Part shown: piece after piece, positions 1-8,518 of the stretch
Layout: the number at the start of each line of letters is the position of its first letter
Numbering within the stretch: the first letter of the stretch is position 1
Origin: an uncultured Bacteroidia bacterium
GTDB lineage: Bacteria > Bacteroidota > Bacteroidia > J057 > CALAJH01
Direction: 5' to 3'
DNA: 64,000 nucleotides
Assembly: GCA_937922655.1 (NCBI GenBank)
Contig: CALAJH010000015.1
Coordinates: forward strand, 1-64,000
Position numbers and translations under genes: made by a program
Notes under the pieces: generated by a model
What the model was told of the DNA's origin: nothing
Seen by the model: only the letters and a program-made list of their open reading frames with translations
The model's database searches: none

Positions 1-2109
1 GGAACGCAAGTCGCCTTTGATTTTGAAAAGCCGTGTGCGGGCAAACCCGTGCAATTCACCGACCAAAGCCTGCTTTCCACGACCGGCGCCTTGTACCAAT
101 GGGATTTCGGCGATTCGTCGTCGGCTTCGACGCTGTTCAACCCCGTCCATACCTACGAACTGGCGGGCAACTACCCCGTTACCCTCACCATATCCGACCC
201 CGCGGGTTGCGTCAACACCCTTACCCGCAACGTGCAAGTCCAACAAACGCCGCGTGCCGACTTTTTCATTACGCCGTTGGGCGGGTGCGTCGGCTCGCCC
301 GTGCGTTTTTCCGACAACAGCACCTTTGCCGACGGCGAAATCGTTCTCCGCGCATGGGACATGGGCGACAACATCCAAATCTTCGATTCCACACAATTCA
401 ACTATTCCTACGCCAAAGGCGGGACGTACCGGGTGCGTCTAACCGTTTACGGCAACAACCAGTGTGCGGACAGCCAAGAACTCTTTATCGCGGCGCCGGG
501 GGCGTATTTTGAGACGACGTCGGCCTGTGCCCAACTCGCCACGCGTTTCACGGCCTTCGCCAATTATTACGGCGACGCGGTATCGTCGTGGAAATGGAAC
601 TTCGGCGACCCCGCATCGGGCGCCGCCAACCTCGCCTTCCAACAAAACCCCTCCCACACCTACGCTTTACCCGGCGTTTACGACGTTGAATTGGTCGTCG
701 AAACCGTCAACGGCTGCAGCGACACCATTCGCGAACAGTTGCGTGTCGGGACTTTGCCCGTCGCCGACTTTGCCGTTGTTTCACCGACGTGCGCGGGCGA
801 GGCCGTGCGCTTTGAAGACCGTTCGACGGCCAACGTTGCCCCCGTCGCCGCCTATCGTTGGGATTTTGGGGTGCCGGGTTCAAACGAAGACACCGCCGTG
901 GTCGAAAAACCGCAATTCGTTTATACCGAGGCCGGCGACTATACCGTCAGATTAACCATCACCACAACGTCGGGGTGCCAAGCCGTCGTTTCAAGAACGA
1001 TTGCCGTCGCGCCACGCCCCACGGCCTCGATAACCACCGACACCTTTCAATGCGCGGGCGTCGGCTTTGTTTTTGAATCCGACGCCGGCGACGGCGCCCG
1101 AATCTGGGAATTCGGCGAAGGCGGCTATTTTTCCACCCTTGCCAACCCCTTTTGGCGTTACGACTCCACCGGAACCTACGACGCAAGTTTGACGGTATGG
1201 ACCGACGCGGGTTGTGTCGAGCGCCACGAGGTGCGAATGCACGTCTTGCCGTCGCCGACGTTGAACGTCGTCGCGTCCGAAACCGTCGGGAGACAGCCGT
1301 TCACCGTCGAGTTCACGGTTCAAACCGACGACACGCTTCGTTTTTTGCTTAACGACACCACCCTCGTCCCAAAATTGGATACGACCGAAACCGGCGTTCG
1401 ATTGGTTTTGACGTTGAACGCTTCGGGACGGGATACACTCGTGCAACGCTTGGAAGTGATTTCGGGTACGTCGCCGTGCGTGGCCCGTCGCGTCGTTCCG
1501 ATTACCGTTTATCCGCCGTTGGACAGCGTGTGGGATATCGCCGTCGAAAATTTTGCTCCGCGCGTCGGCGCCGACGGTTATTTGACGGTCGTTTCCCGGT
1601 TTCGCAACAAGGGCAACGTTCCGATTTATTATTTCGACGCGGCCATACAATACGGCGGTTTGACGGTCGCAAGACAAATCATGAACGAGGATACGCTTAT
1701 GCCCGGCGCGGCTTTGGAACGATTTTTCAATATTCGGTTGTTGGTCAATCCGTATTTTCCGGAGAAGTTCGCGTGCGTCGAAGCCGTTTTGCCCAACGGA
1801 CGGCCCGACTCGCGCCCCGAAAACAACCTCGTTTGCAAAGCCCTCGAAGAAAGTTTGGCCGTCAATAAAGTCTATCCCAATCCCGCCCGCGACCGGCTGT
1901 ACGTTTCTTTCGTCAGCCCCGTAAACGAAATCATTCCCGTTCAGGCCTTCGACCCGACGGGACGAAAAATTTTCGATGTCGCTTTTCCCGCAAAAATCGG
2001 TCTCAACGAAACGGAATTGGACTTGTCCGACGTTGCCGACGGAATGTACGTTTTGGTTTTGACTTTTCGCAACCAGCGCGAAAAGATAAAGTTCGTCGTC
2101 GACCGATGA
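1..2109 (+). CDS. PKD-repeat cell-surface protein with T9SS C-terminal sorting domain (5' end outside window)
   Basis: The reading frame is open from base 1, so the N-terminus lies outside the window; 702 residues are visible. At least five PKD-like units are seen, each with a W-x-FGD type core (DFGD, NFGD, DFGV, EFGE) and a preceding Cys-containing strand such as CAGKPVQF, CVGSPVRF and CAGEAVRF. The last about 75 residues form a type A T9SS sorting domain, with the YPNPARD motif and a closing beta-rich tail. Such proteins are exported by Sec and T9SS and attached to or released from the cell surface. The 4-bp overlap with the next gene implies one operon. The substrate or adhesin role cannot be read from the sequence. 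The family call is firm; the function is open. Confidence 0.88.
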   Translation, partial: GTQVAFDFEKPCAGKPVQFTDQSLLSTTGALYQWDFGDSSSASTLFNPVHTYELAGNYPVTLTISDPAGCVNTLTRNVQVQQTPRADFFITPLGGCVGSPVRFSDNSTFADGEIVLRAWDMGDNIQIFDSTQFNYSYAKGGTYRVRLTVYGNNQCADSQELFIAAPGAYFETTSACAQLATRFTAFANYYGDAVSSWKWNFGDPASGAANLAFQQNPSHTYALPGVYDVELVVETVNGCSDTIREQLRVGTLPVADFAVVSPTCAGEAVRFEDRSTANVAPVAAYRWDFGVPGSNEDTAVVEKPQFVYTEAGDYTVRLTITTTSGCQAVVSRTIAVAPRPTASITTDTFQCAGVGFVFESDAGDGARIWEFGEGGYFSTLANPFWRYDSTGTYDASLTVWTDAGCVERHEVRMHVLPSPTLNVVASETVGRQPFTVEFTVQTDDTLRFLLNDTTLVPKLDTTETGVRLVLTLNASGRDTLVQRLEVISGTSPCVARRVVPITVYPPLDSVWDIAVENFAPRVGADGYLTVVSRFRNKGNVPIYYFDAAIQYGGLTVARQIMNEDTLMPGAALERFFNIRLLVNPYFPEKFACVEAVLPNGRPDSRPENNLVCKALEESLAVNKVYPNPARDRLYVSFVSPVNEIIPVQAFDPTGRKIFDVAFPAKIGLNETELDLSDVADGMYVLVLTFRNQREKIKFVVDR

Positions 2110-2969
2110 CAAAAGCCGTATTGCTGTGCATCTTACCGACGGTATGGATGCTGTCGGGATGCGACCGTGCGGCGCGATTGCCGACTTACATTTCGATTCC
2201 CGAGGCGATATTAATAGCGGGCAATGACACCTTTCGCCACACGGGCGTCGACGACGTTTGGGTCTACCACGACCGGGAAGTGCAAGGGGTCTACCCCGTA
2301 GGCGCGGTTTTTCCGGTCGTGCCGGGGGAAAGGGATTTTTTCACGTTCATCGGCGGCGCATGGGACAAGGGGGACATCGAAACGCGCAAACAATTTCCTT
2401 TTTGGACGCTGGACACCGCCACGCTCAAACTCGAACCGCGCGAAACGCTCCGCTACGTGCCGACGTTCAAATACGTTTCCCCCGAACTGTTGAGCTATGC
2501 GTTCAACGAAGACTTCGAGGGCGTGGGCGTTTCGCTGCAATCGCTGACGAGCCGCCCCGATTCGACGCTTTTGTACCGAACGACGCAAACCCCGTTCACG
2601 GGCGCGACGTGCGCACGCGCCGATTTCGATTCCACGCGCCGTTACTTGTTTTTGCGCTCGATCCGTACGTTTCGTTTGCCCGCCGACGACCGCCAAGTAT
2701 GGGCCGAGGTCGCGTACAAAGGAACGATAAAGTTCGGATTGGGACTGCTTTACGACGACCGGGGAACGGATTTGGTCGTTAACGCGCCGTTCGTCCCCGC
2801 CACGCCGACCGACCCCGAAAATTGGCAAATCGCGTATTTCGATCTGACCAATCTCGCCCGTTCCATCAACAACGCCGGCGATTTGCGACTGTATTTGACG
2901 GCCACGTCCGACGGCATGGAAAGAAAATTATTTTTAGACCGCGTTCGCGTTTTATATTACCGTAGGTAG
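2106..2969 (+). CDS. Lipoprotein of unknown function, co-transcribed with the PKD protein
   Basis: This encodes 287 residues. The signal sequence ends in the lipobox LSGC with the lipidated Cys at residue 19, so it is a lipoprotein. The mature part is a soluble, beta-rich sequence with no motif I recognise; the C-terminal half (AYFDLTNL, LRLYLTAT, LFLDRVRVLYY) looks like a jelly-roll or discoidin-like sandwich. Its ATG overlaps the stop of the upstream T9SS protein (ATGA at 2106-2109), so the two are translationally coupled and may act together at the outer membrane. The partnership is inferred from the overlap only. Confidence 0.8.
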   Translation: MTKAVLLCILPTVWMLSGCDRAARLPTYISIPEAILIAGNDTFRHTGVDDVWVYHDREVQGVYPVGAVFPVVPGERDFFTFIGGAWDKGDIETRKQFPFWTLDTATLKLEPRETLRYVPTFKYVSPELLSYAFNEDFEGVGVSLQSLTSRPDSTLLYRTTQTPFTGATCARADFDSTRRYLFLRSIRTFRLPADDRQVWAEVAYKGTIKFGLGLLYDDRGTDLVVNAPFVPATPTDPENWQIAYFDLTNLARSINNAGDLRLYLTATSDGMERKLFLDRVRVLYYRR

Positions 2970-2970
2970 T

Positions 2971-2978
2971 TAATTTTG
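2971..2978 (+). promoter_or_regulatory. Bacteroidota -7 promoter element (TAATTTTG) for the LRR gene
   Basis: TAATTTTG fits the TAnnTTTG -7 consensus exactly and sits 7 bp before the ATG at 2986, right after the stop of the upstream gene. Transcription would start at or next to the start codon. No clear TTG was found about 20 bp upstream. Confidence 0.5.
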
Positions 2979-2985
2979 CGCCGCA

Positions 2986-4083
2986 ATGTCTTCATGCATT
3001 TTTATATGGATGTGGCTTTGGGCCGCAAACGCGACGTGGGCGCAACCGGGCGTGTTTACATCGGTAGACGAAGCGTTTAAGGCGCCGAAAACGGTGCGCA
3101 AATTGGTTTTGAGCGGCAAAGGACTGACCGAACTCCCCCCCGGCCTCGACGCTTTTCCCCACCTCAAATGGTTGGATTTGAGCCGAAACAAACTCACCCA
3201 ATTTCCAAAAGAACTCGTTCATTTACCGGCGTTGGAAACACTCGACTTGGGGCGCAACAAAATCGTCGTTCTACCGCCCGAAATCGGCCAAATGCGCCGG
3301 CTCCGTTACCTTTGCCTCGAACACAACCAAATCACGGGACTGCCGCCCGAAATCGGCATGCTTGATTCGTTGCAAAAACTCGATTTGACGGTCAATCGCA
3401 TCGGCGCCTTGCCACCCGAATTTTACCATCTGACCGAACTGCGCGAACTGCTTTTGCGCTTCAACGAAATCAAAGAGCTGTCGCCGGCGGCGGGTGCGTG
3501 GACAAAAATGTTCAAAATCGACGTTTCGGCCAACGAACTCTCCGAACTTCCCGAAGAACTCGGCCTTTTACCCCTCGACACCCTCAACGCCTCCGCCAAC
3601 CGCCTCAAAACCATACCCGGCTTTGTCGCCCATCTCAAAAACCTCAAAAAACTTGCGCTTTTCAGCAACGAAATCACCGAAATCCCGGCGTTCGTTTACG
3701 AGCTGACCCAACTCGTCGAACTGAATTTGGGAAGCAATTTCATTACCGAATTGGCGCCCGAAATCGGCAAACTGACCGAACTTAGAATTTTGCAGTTGCA
3801 CGACAACCGCCTGACAAGTTTGCCGCCCGAAATCACCCGGCTTGTCAAACTTCGAGAGTTGTATTTGTCGGGCAACCGTCTGACAAGCCTTCCCGAAGGC
3901 ATGGGAAAAATGAAGGAATTAAACTATTTGGAAATTCAAAAAAACAAAATCGAATCTTTACCCTTTGATTTTACGACGATGCACAAACTCAGGACGTTGT
4001 ATTTGGGGGGCAACCCGCTTTTGAAGTCGGAAGTTGAGGTGTTGCGGAGCGCCATGCCGAAAACCAAGGTGGTATATCCTTAA
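2986..4083 (+). CDS. Secreted leucine-rich-repeat protein
   Basis: This encodes 365 residues. A short N-terminal hydrophobic segment ends in ATWAQ, consistent with a Sec signal peptide. The rest is about 14 tandem leucine-rich repeats of 23 residues with the bacterial/plant-type pattern LPPEIGxLxxLxxLxLxxNxI, closed by a shorter repeat around LYLGGNPL. Such repeats form a curved solenoid for protein binding; no catalytic domain is attached. It is separated by only 16 bp from the upstream lipoprotein gene but has its own -7 element. The last 4 bp overlap the end of purE on the other strand. The binding partner is unknown. Confidence 0.88.
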   Translation: MSSCIFIWMWLWAANATWAQPGVFTSVDEAFKAPKTVRKLVLSGKGLTELPPGLDAFPHLKWLDLSRNKLTQFPKELVHLPALETLDLGRNKIVVLPPEIGQMRRLRYLCLEHNQITGLPPEIGMLDSLQKLDLTVNRIGALPPEFYHLTELRELLLRFNEIKELSPAAGAWTKMFKIDVSANELSELPEELGLLPLDTLNASANRLKTIPGFVAHLKNLKKLALFSNEITEIPAFVYELTQLVELNLGSNFITELAPEIGKLTELRILQLHDNRLTSLPPEITRLVKLRELYLSGNRLTSLPEGMGKMKELNYLEIQKNKIESLPFDFTTMHKLRTLYLGGNPLLKSEVEVLRSAMPKTKVVYP

Positions 4084-4556
4084 ATTTCGGGAAGGGTCAT
4101 GGCTTCGACCTTGCGCCGGAGTTCGTCTTGATGATTTTCAACGGCCTTTGCCACAACGGGGTCGTGAACGCCGATGATTCTGGCGGCCAAAACGCCGGCG
4201 TTGAAAGCGCCGTTGACCGCAACCGTGGCCACGGGTATACCTTGGGGCATTTGCACGATGGAGAGCAGAGAGTCCAAGCCTTGCAACGAATTGCGGGACA
4301 AAATCGGCACGCCGACGACGGGCAGCGAAGTCAGCGACGCAACCATGCCGGGCAGGTGCGCCGCCCCCCCCGCCCCCGCGACAATCACCTTCAACCCCCG
4401 GGCTTTGGCGTTTTGCGCGTACTCGTACATGGCACGGGGGGTGCGATGAGCCGAAACCACCCGCGTTTCGTATTCCACACCCAGCATTTTCAACGCCTCG
4501 GCCGCCGCACGCATCGTTTCCCAATCCGACGCGCTACCCATAATAATTCCTACCAT
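4080..4556 (-). CDS. purE: N5-carboxyaminoimidazole ribonucleotide mutase
   Basis: This is a 158-residue protein, the normal length for class I PurE. It has the MGSASDW phosphate-binding loop near the N-terminus, SAHRTP, the [10 protein letters not shown] loop and PVVGVP, all in family order. It converts N5-CAIR to CAIR in de novo purine synthesis in the cytosol, normally with PurK supplying N5-CAIR; no purK is in the window. The gene stands alone. TAATTTTG lies 4 bp before its ATG, predicting a leaderless mRNA. The stop overlaps the stop of the convergent LRR gene by 4 bp. Confidence 0.97.
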   Translation of the reverse strand: MVGIIMGSASDWETMRAAAEALKMLGVEYETRVVSAHRTPRAMYEYAQNAKARGLKVIVAGAGGAAHLPGMVASLTSLPVVGVPILSRNSLQGLDSLLSIVQMPQGIPVATVAVNGAFNAGVLAARIIGVHDPVVAKAVENHQDELRRKVEAMTLPEI

Positions 4557-4560
4557 TGCG

Positions 4561-4568
4561 CAAAATTA
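4561..4568 (-). promoter_or_regulatory. -7 promoter element (TAATTTTG) for purE
   Basis: On the minus strand TAATTTTG is followed by 4 bp and then the purE ATG. It is an exact TAnnTTTG match, and the spacing predicts a leaderless or nearly leaderless transcript. Confidence 0.5.
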
Positions 4569-4751
4569 ACGAATTCGCACCGCTTTGCTTACGAGAACGA
4601 AATCCATGCAAAAAAATACAAAATTTGTGAAAAAGCCATACCCAAAACCTCCAATCCATTGCAAAACAATTAAATCCGCCCGTTTTTTACACTCCCCCGC
4701 TTCGACCAAACGTATTGAAAGCAAAAAAATAACGGCTTGAAGAAAAAAAAG

Positions 4752-4782
4752 TTGGAAGTTTCATTCAAGCGTTTTATTTTTG
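4752..4782 (+). promoter_or_regulatory. Promoter of the three-gene membrane/VWA operon (TTG-N20-TATTTTTG)
   Basis: TTG at 4752-4754 and TATTTTTG at 4775-4782 are separated by 20 bp, a full match to the Bacteroidota two-part promoter. The surrounding DNA (4557-4833) is much more AT-rich than the neighbouring genes. The leader to the ATG at 4834 would be about 45 nt. Confidence 0.6.
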
Positions 4783-4833
4783 CGTTGCAATCTATAAGAA
4801 ACTGATATAATCCTACAATTATCCGAAAAAGCC

Positions 4834-6036
4834 ATGTCAATTTTAAAAAATACGTTAAAAAACGTCTCAAATTGGAAGAAATGGTTTAATAAAAACAGCG
4901 ACCAAACCACAAACGCCGGCGACTCAACGCAATCGAGCTCGGAAACAAAATCCCAAACCACAGGCTTCCACGAAAAGGTTGAATTTCAAAGTACGACCGA
5001 ATCTTACTCAAGCGGCACGACGCAAGATTCTTCGGACTCGTACTCGACCTTCAACAACATCCGCTACCGATGGATAGAGGACGAAGAGCTGTTGCGCGAC
5101 GAAGCGGTGATCGACGGCATGGCAGGTTGCGACGGCGCCGAAAAAGTCAATGCCATTCGCGCGTACTACAAACACTTGGCCTCAAAATCGTTGGAAAGTT
5201 TGGCGTCCATCGACGACGAACTTAAGCCGTTGCAAGAAAAAAAACACGGCCTTGAAAATCAAAAAGAAAATATCGAATCGGAGATTAAAAAAATCGACGC
5301 CGAAATTGAAATTCTTTCAATGGAGAAAAAAGGCGTTTTCGACAGGCACGGTACGCGTAGTCTGCTTGCGTTGGTCGCCGCCCTTCTCAGCGTTCCGGTT
5401 GTACGACATTTTCTTACACCGGCCATCGGCGATACGTACATTGCGTGGTTGATAGCGGGAGTGGCGTTGTTTGCGGGGTCGTTTATGTTGTGGGGGGCGA
5501 CGTCGGTGCTGCATCGCTCCGCAACGCCCACGCCCCGGGAAAAACTCCTCGGCTGGCTCGAAGAGTTCGGGGCTCCGCTGGTTGCCACGGGAGTTTTTGT
5601 CGCCCTGCTTTGGAACAGCCTGCCCAAAAACATGCTTATCGGCGTTACATTGCTTTTTTCGCTCGTGTTTTTTATGGCGGGCCGCTCGTTTTTGGGCAAC
5701 CTCTTTCAAGGTTTTGCCCATTGGCGCGAAAATCGAAACCTTAATCTCAAAATCAAGACTTTGACCAAAGACCGAAAACGACTGGCGGAAAAAATTCCTC
5801 AAATCGAAAACGATGTCAAAAAAATCGAAGAAGACGTGGATAAAATCCGAGCAAAACACCACGAAGAAACCAAAAAACATCGCATCGTCGTTGAAAATAT
5901 AAACAATATTGCCGAAAGCCGCGTCCTGCTTTACGAGTCCGAACGTAAACGCGCAGAAACTTTTATGAAATTTTTGGAAAAGAATCACGAAGAAGTTAAA
6001 CCCGAATTCACAGCCAATTTCAAAAGCCAAAACTAA
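4834..6036 (+). CDS. Membrane protein with coiled coils, first gene of an unrecognised three-gene operon
   Basis: This encodes 400 residues with no family I recognise. Residues 20-75 are Ser/Thr/Gln-rich and probably disordered. A short conserved-looking block (DEELLRDEAVIDGM, about 83-96) follows. Residues 115-166 are a Lys/Glu-rich coiled coil. Four hydrophobic segments lie near 176-192, 202-221, 246-263 and 267-284. A second coiled coil covers about 296-350. With no signal peptide, the N- and C-terminal coiled coils should both be cytoplasmic. The next protein has the same order of parts, so the two look like distant paralogues that could hetero-oligomerise through their coiled coils. The sequence is Lys/Asn-rich compared with nearby genes. 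The function is unknown. Confidence 0.8.
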   Translation: MSILKNTLKNVSNWKKWFNKNSDQTTNAGDSTQSSSETKSQTTGFHEKVEFQSTTESYSSGTTQDSSDSYSTFNNIRYRWIEDEELLRDEAVIDGMAGCDGAEKVNAIRAYYKHLASKSLESLASIDDELKPLQEKKHGLENQKENIESEIKKIDAEIEILSMEKKGVFDRHGTRSLLALVAALLSVPVVRHFLTPAIGDTYIAWLIAGVALFAGSFMLWGATSVLHRSATPTPREKLLGWLEEFGAPLVATGVFVALLWNSLPKNMLIGVTLLFSLVFFMAGRSFLGNLFQGFAHWRENRNLNLKIKTLTKDRKRLAEKIPQIENDVKKIEEDVDKIRAKHHEETKKHRIVVENINNIAESRVLLYESERKRAETFMKFLEKNHEEVKPEFTANFKSQN

Positions 6037-6042
6037 TAAAAA

Positions 6043-7581
6043 ATGAACAACGGAAGCCCAAATCCCAACGACCAAAGCTTCGGCACGTACGGACAACAAA
6101 ACACGGAGCGAAACCCGCGCACCGCCGAAGAAATTTACAACCGCCCCAAGCGGGAAAGAAACACCGTCATCATCCGGCGTTTTCCCGACTCCGAAATCTT
6201 CGACGTCCACAAACAAGGATTGATTGACGGGGTCATGGAAGTTCCCGAGGAAAATTACCCCAAATTTCAAAAGGCCCTCGAAAACGAATTAACGACGAAT
6301 CGTTATGAAATCGAACGACTCAACAAAGAAATCGCCGACTTAGAACAAAAAATTGTCAAAAACCACGAAGAAGACCGCAAGCTCCACGAACAGCGCCACT
6401 CAAAAGAGGCTGAACGAGACGCCCTCGAACACGTCGTCCAAGAACTTGAATCCAAACGCCAAAAGCTCGAAGAAGAAAGAAACAACCTCGCCGACGACAT
6501 CAAAAAATACGAACCCGCATCGGGAGGGTGGTCGGTTGTTTTATTGATGGCGGCGGCGATAGCGTTCGTAGTCGGCGAAATCATCGTCAATATCAAAATC
6601 GTTGCCGACGCCTTCGGCATGGAAGGTTGGCAGGGAAAACTGTTCGCCGCCGGTTTGGCCGCCGTTTCCGTACTGCTCAAGCCCGCCTACGACCGCCTGC
6701 TCGAAAAACCCTACCTTGAAGCTCGCCCCAAAATTACGCGGGGATTTATCGTGGTCATGGTTATCGTATCCGTACTTTCCTTGATGACGGCGTACCTTTT
6801 GGGCGAATTTCGGTTCGACACCGAAGCGTTGAATAAAATTTCGGAATTGGACGAGTACGAAAGGCAAAGACTCGGCAACAAAATCGTCCAACTCGAAAAC
6901 GAATTGACGATAGAATCCATGACGGGATGGGTTCCCAAATTCAGTTTTATTTTGGCGGCGATATTGTTTGCCATCGGCGGGACGGTGTGTTTGAGTATCG
7001 CGCTCACGGCAATAGAATACCGCCAACGCAAAAACAAACTTGAAAAACGATTGACGGGGGTAAAAAGCGAAATCACCGAAACCGTCAAAGAAATCGGAAC
7101 GAAAATAAAAGATCTAAACGACGTGAAAGCAAACGTCAAAACGCTAAATAACCAAATCGAAAAACTGCCGAAAACCGAAGAATTGGAAAAAAAACTTTCC
7201 GACCTTAATCAAGAACTCGTCAAAAAAGCGTGGAAAGCCGCGGAGTACGAACAGGAAGAGGCCGCCGCCCTATACAAAAACGCTTACGAACGCGGCAAGG
7301 CTATTAAAAAATTTTATCAGGAAAATCCCGAAATTTGGGGAAAATTCTATTTGCGACATGACGACGAAACCGGCGAAAGTCCGTTTTCCGAAGACGGTTT
7401 TATCAACATTGAAACCATTGAACCCGATGAGAACCCCATTGAAAACAAAAAATTCAAACGCCGCACCCCCGTTCGTCCGTACCAAGCCCTCAAATTGGCC
7501 ATCGGAGCCAAGTTCCGCGACGACTGTCGTTCAAAAAAAATTTTTGACCCAAGTGTAAGAAATTATGACGTGGAGGTTTAA
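6043..7581 (+). CDS. Membrane protein with long coiled coils, second gene of the three-gene operon
   Basis: This encodes 512 residues starting 6 bp after the previous stop. Its order mirrors the upstream protein: a polar Asn/Gln/Pro-rich start (1-38), a short block containing GLIDGV (about 59-64), a long coiled coil (about 72-155), four hydrophobic segments (about 163-183, 198-214, 234-253, 299-323), a second coiled coil (about 325-400) and a charged C-terminal region. No nucleotide-binding, nuclease or peptidoglycan-binding motif was seen. The last 17 bp overlap the start of the VWA lipoprotein gene, so translation is probably coupled. I infer a structural or sensing complex in the inner membrane; the function is not known. 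Confidence 0.8.
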   Translation: MNNGSPNPNDQSFGTYGQQNTERNPRTAEEIYNRPKRERNTVIIRRFPDSEIFDVHKQGLIDGVMEVPEENYPKFQKALENELTTNRYEIERLNKEIADLEQKIVKNHEEDRKLHEQRHSKEAERDALEHVVQELESKRQKLEEERNNLADDIKKYEPASGGWSVVLLMAAAIAFVVGEIIVNIKIVADAFGMEGWQGKLFAAGLAAVSVLLKPAYDRLLEKPYLEARPKITRGFIVVMVIVSVLSLMTAYLLGEFRFDTEALNKISELDEYERQRLGNKIVQLENELTIESMTGWVPKFSFILAAILFAIGGTVCLSIALTAIEYRQRKNKLEKRLTGVKSEITETVKEIGTKIKDLNDVKANVKTLNNQIEKLPKTEELEKKLSDLNQELVKKAWKAAEYEQEEAAALYKNAYERGKAIKKFYQENPEIWGKFYLRHDDETGESPFSEDGFINIETIEPDENPIENKKFKRRTPVRPYQALKLAIGAKFRDDCRSKKIFDPSVRNYDVEV

Positions 7582-8392
7582 TTTTCCGCTCTTTTTGGGG
7601 ATAACGTTGGCGTTGCTAAGCGCATGCGATTCAAACGACAACGGCGCCGAGGTCCTGCAAGAAAACACAGAACAAAAACCGAATGTGGCCATTCTGCTTT
7701 TCGACAAATCGGGGAGCAACCGCATCGACAGTCTTGCCGTCAAAAAAGCGCTAAGCGAGGCGATAGACGAAATGGTCGTACGGCCCAAAAGCAAAAAGGG
7801 CAAAGTGCTTTTTTGCCACAACGAGAACGTCGTTTTTTGCGGAACGATTGACGGCAAAACCATCAATCGCGGCCTAAGGCCTTTGCATTGGGAGGTGGAA
7901 CGGTTTTGTCGCCAAGAATGCGACAACCAACTGCCCACCAGCGAATGCAACAAAAAAGAAAGAGCCGTCCATGAAAAGATTCAACACCGCAAAATCGAAT
8001 TGGACTCTTTGGTGTGGAACTACCGCAAGGAACCGCCCGCCGACCGAACGACGACGGACGTGCTTTCGGCGTTGGTGGCCGTGGCCAACGAAATCAACGG
8101 CGACAAATACGCCCGCAAGTCGTTGCACATTTTCAGCGACATGCTTACGGAAGTGAGGGGGGGACGCAACTTCGACCGTACCCCTCCCCCCGACGACGCC
8201 ACCGCCCGTCAATGGGCGCAAGAAGATTGGGCGGCCCTCAAACAACAATACGGCCTCAAAGACGAAGGATTTCGGGGAATGCGGGTGGTCTGCCACACGC
8301 CCCCCTCGGTCAAGAACCTGCAAAAAGTCGCCCTTTATTGGCGGCACCTCTTTGAGGACGTGCTGCAAACGGCACGGGTCGAGGGATTGTAA
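7565..8392 (+). CDS. VWA-domain lipoprotein, third gene of the three-gene operon
   Basis: This encodes 275 residues. The signal sequence ends in LSAC with Cys 21 as the lipidation site, followed by acidic and polar residues (CDSND). The mature part fits a von Willebrand A fold with an intact metal-ion site: DKSGS at 47-51 (DxSxS), the TTTD segment at 162-165 and the Asp of FSDML at 192. VWA domains bind a partner protein through a bridging divalent metal. Cys residues at 84, 92, 115, 119 and 128 could form disulfides. Start at ATG 7565, 17 bp inside the previous gene. The site would lie outside the inner membrane while both partner genes encode inner-membrane proteins. The family call is good; the role is unknown. 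Confidence 0.82.
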   Translation: MTWRFNFPLFLGITLALLSACDSNDNGAEVLQENTEQKPNVAILLFDKSGSNRIDSLAVKKALSEAIDEMVVRPKSKKGKVLFCHNENVVFCGTIDGKTINRGLRPLHWEVERFCRQECDNQLPTSECNKKERAVHEKIQHRKIELDSLVWNYRKEPPADRTTTDVLSALVAVANEINGDKYARKSLHIFSDMLTEVRGGRNFDRTPPPDDATARQWAQEDWAALKQQYGLKDEGFRGMRVVCHTPPSVKNLQKVALYWRHLFEDVLQTARVEGL

Positions 8393-8445
8393 ACCCAAAC
8401 CAAGCGTCGTTTGCATTGCCCGCATTCAAAATGGGGCGATTCTTC

Positions 8446-8485
8446 GCAAACGCGGCCTTTCGTCAAATACGTCGGCCGCGTTTGC
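8446..8485. terminator. 12-bp inverted repeat between convergent genes
   Basis: GCAAACGCGGCC at 8446-8457 and its perfect complement at 8474-8485 flank a 16-nt loop, between the convergent VWA and histidine kinase genes. There is no long U-tract on either side, so termination is inferred from the position and stem strength. Confidence 0.45.
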
Positions 8486-8518
8486 ACTCGTTGCCGCAAA
8501 TTCACGACGCGCCGTTCG

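Noticed and set aside
991-2112. 373-codon minus-strand open frame opposite the PKD protein
   Set aside because: It is antisense to PKD repeats and a T9SS tail; no motif is present in the shadow frame.
4834-8392. Zorya, BREX, Gabija or toxin-antitoxin assignment for the three-gene cassette
   Set aside because: No MotA/ZorB-like OmpA domain, no helicase, nuclease or methylase motif and no toxin-size pair. The resemblance stops at coiled coils and membrane helices.
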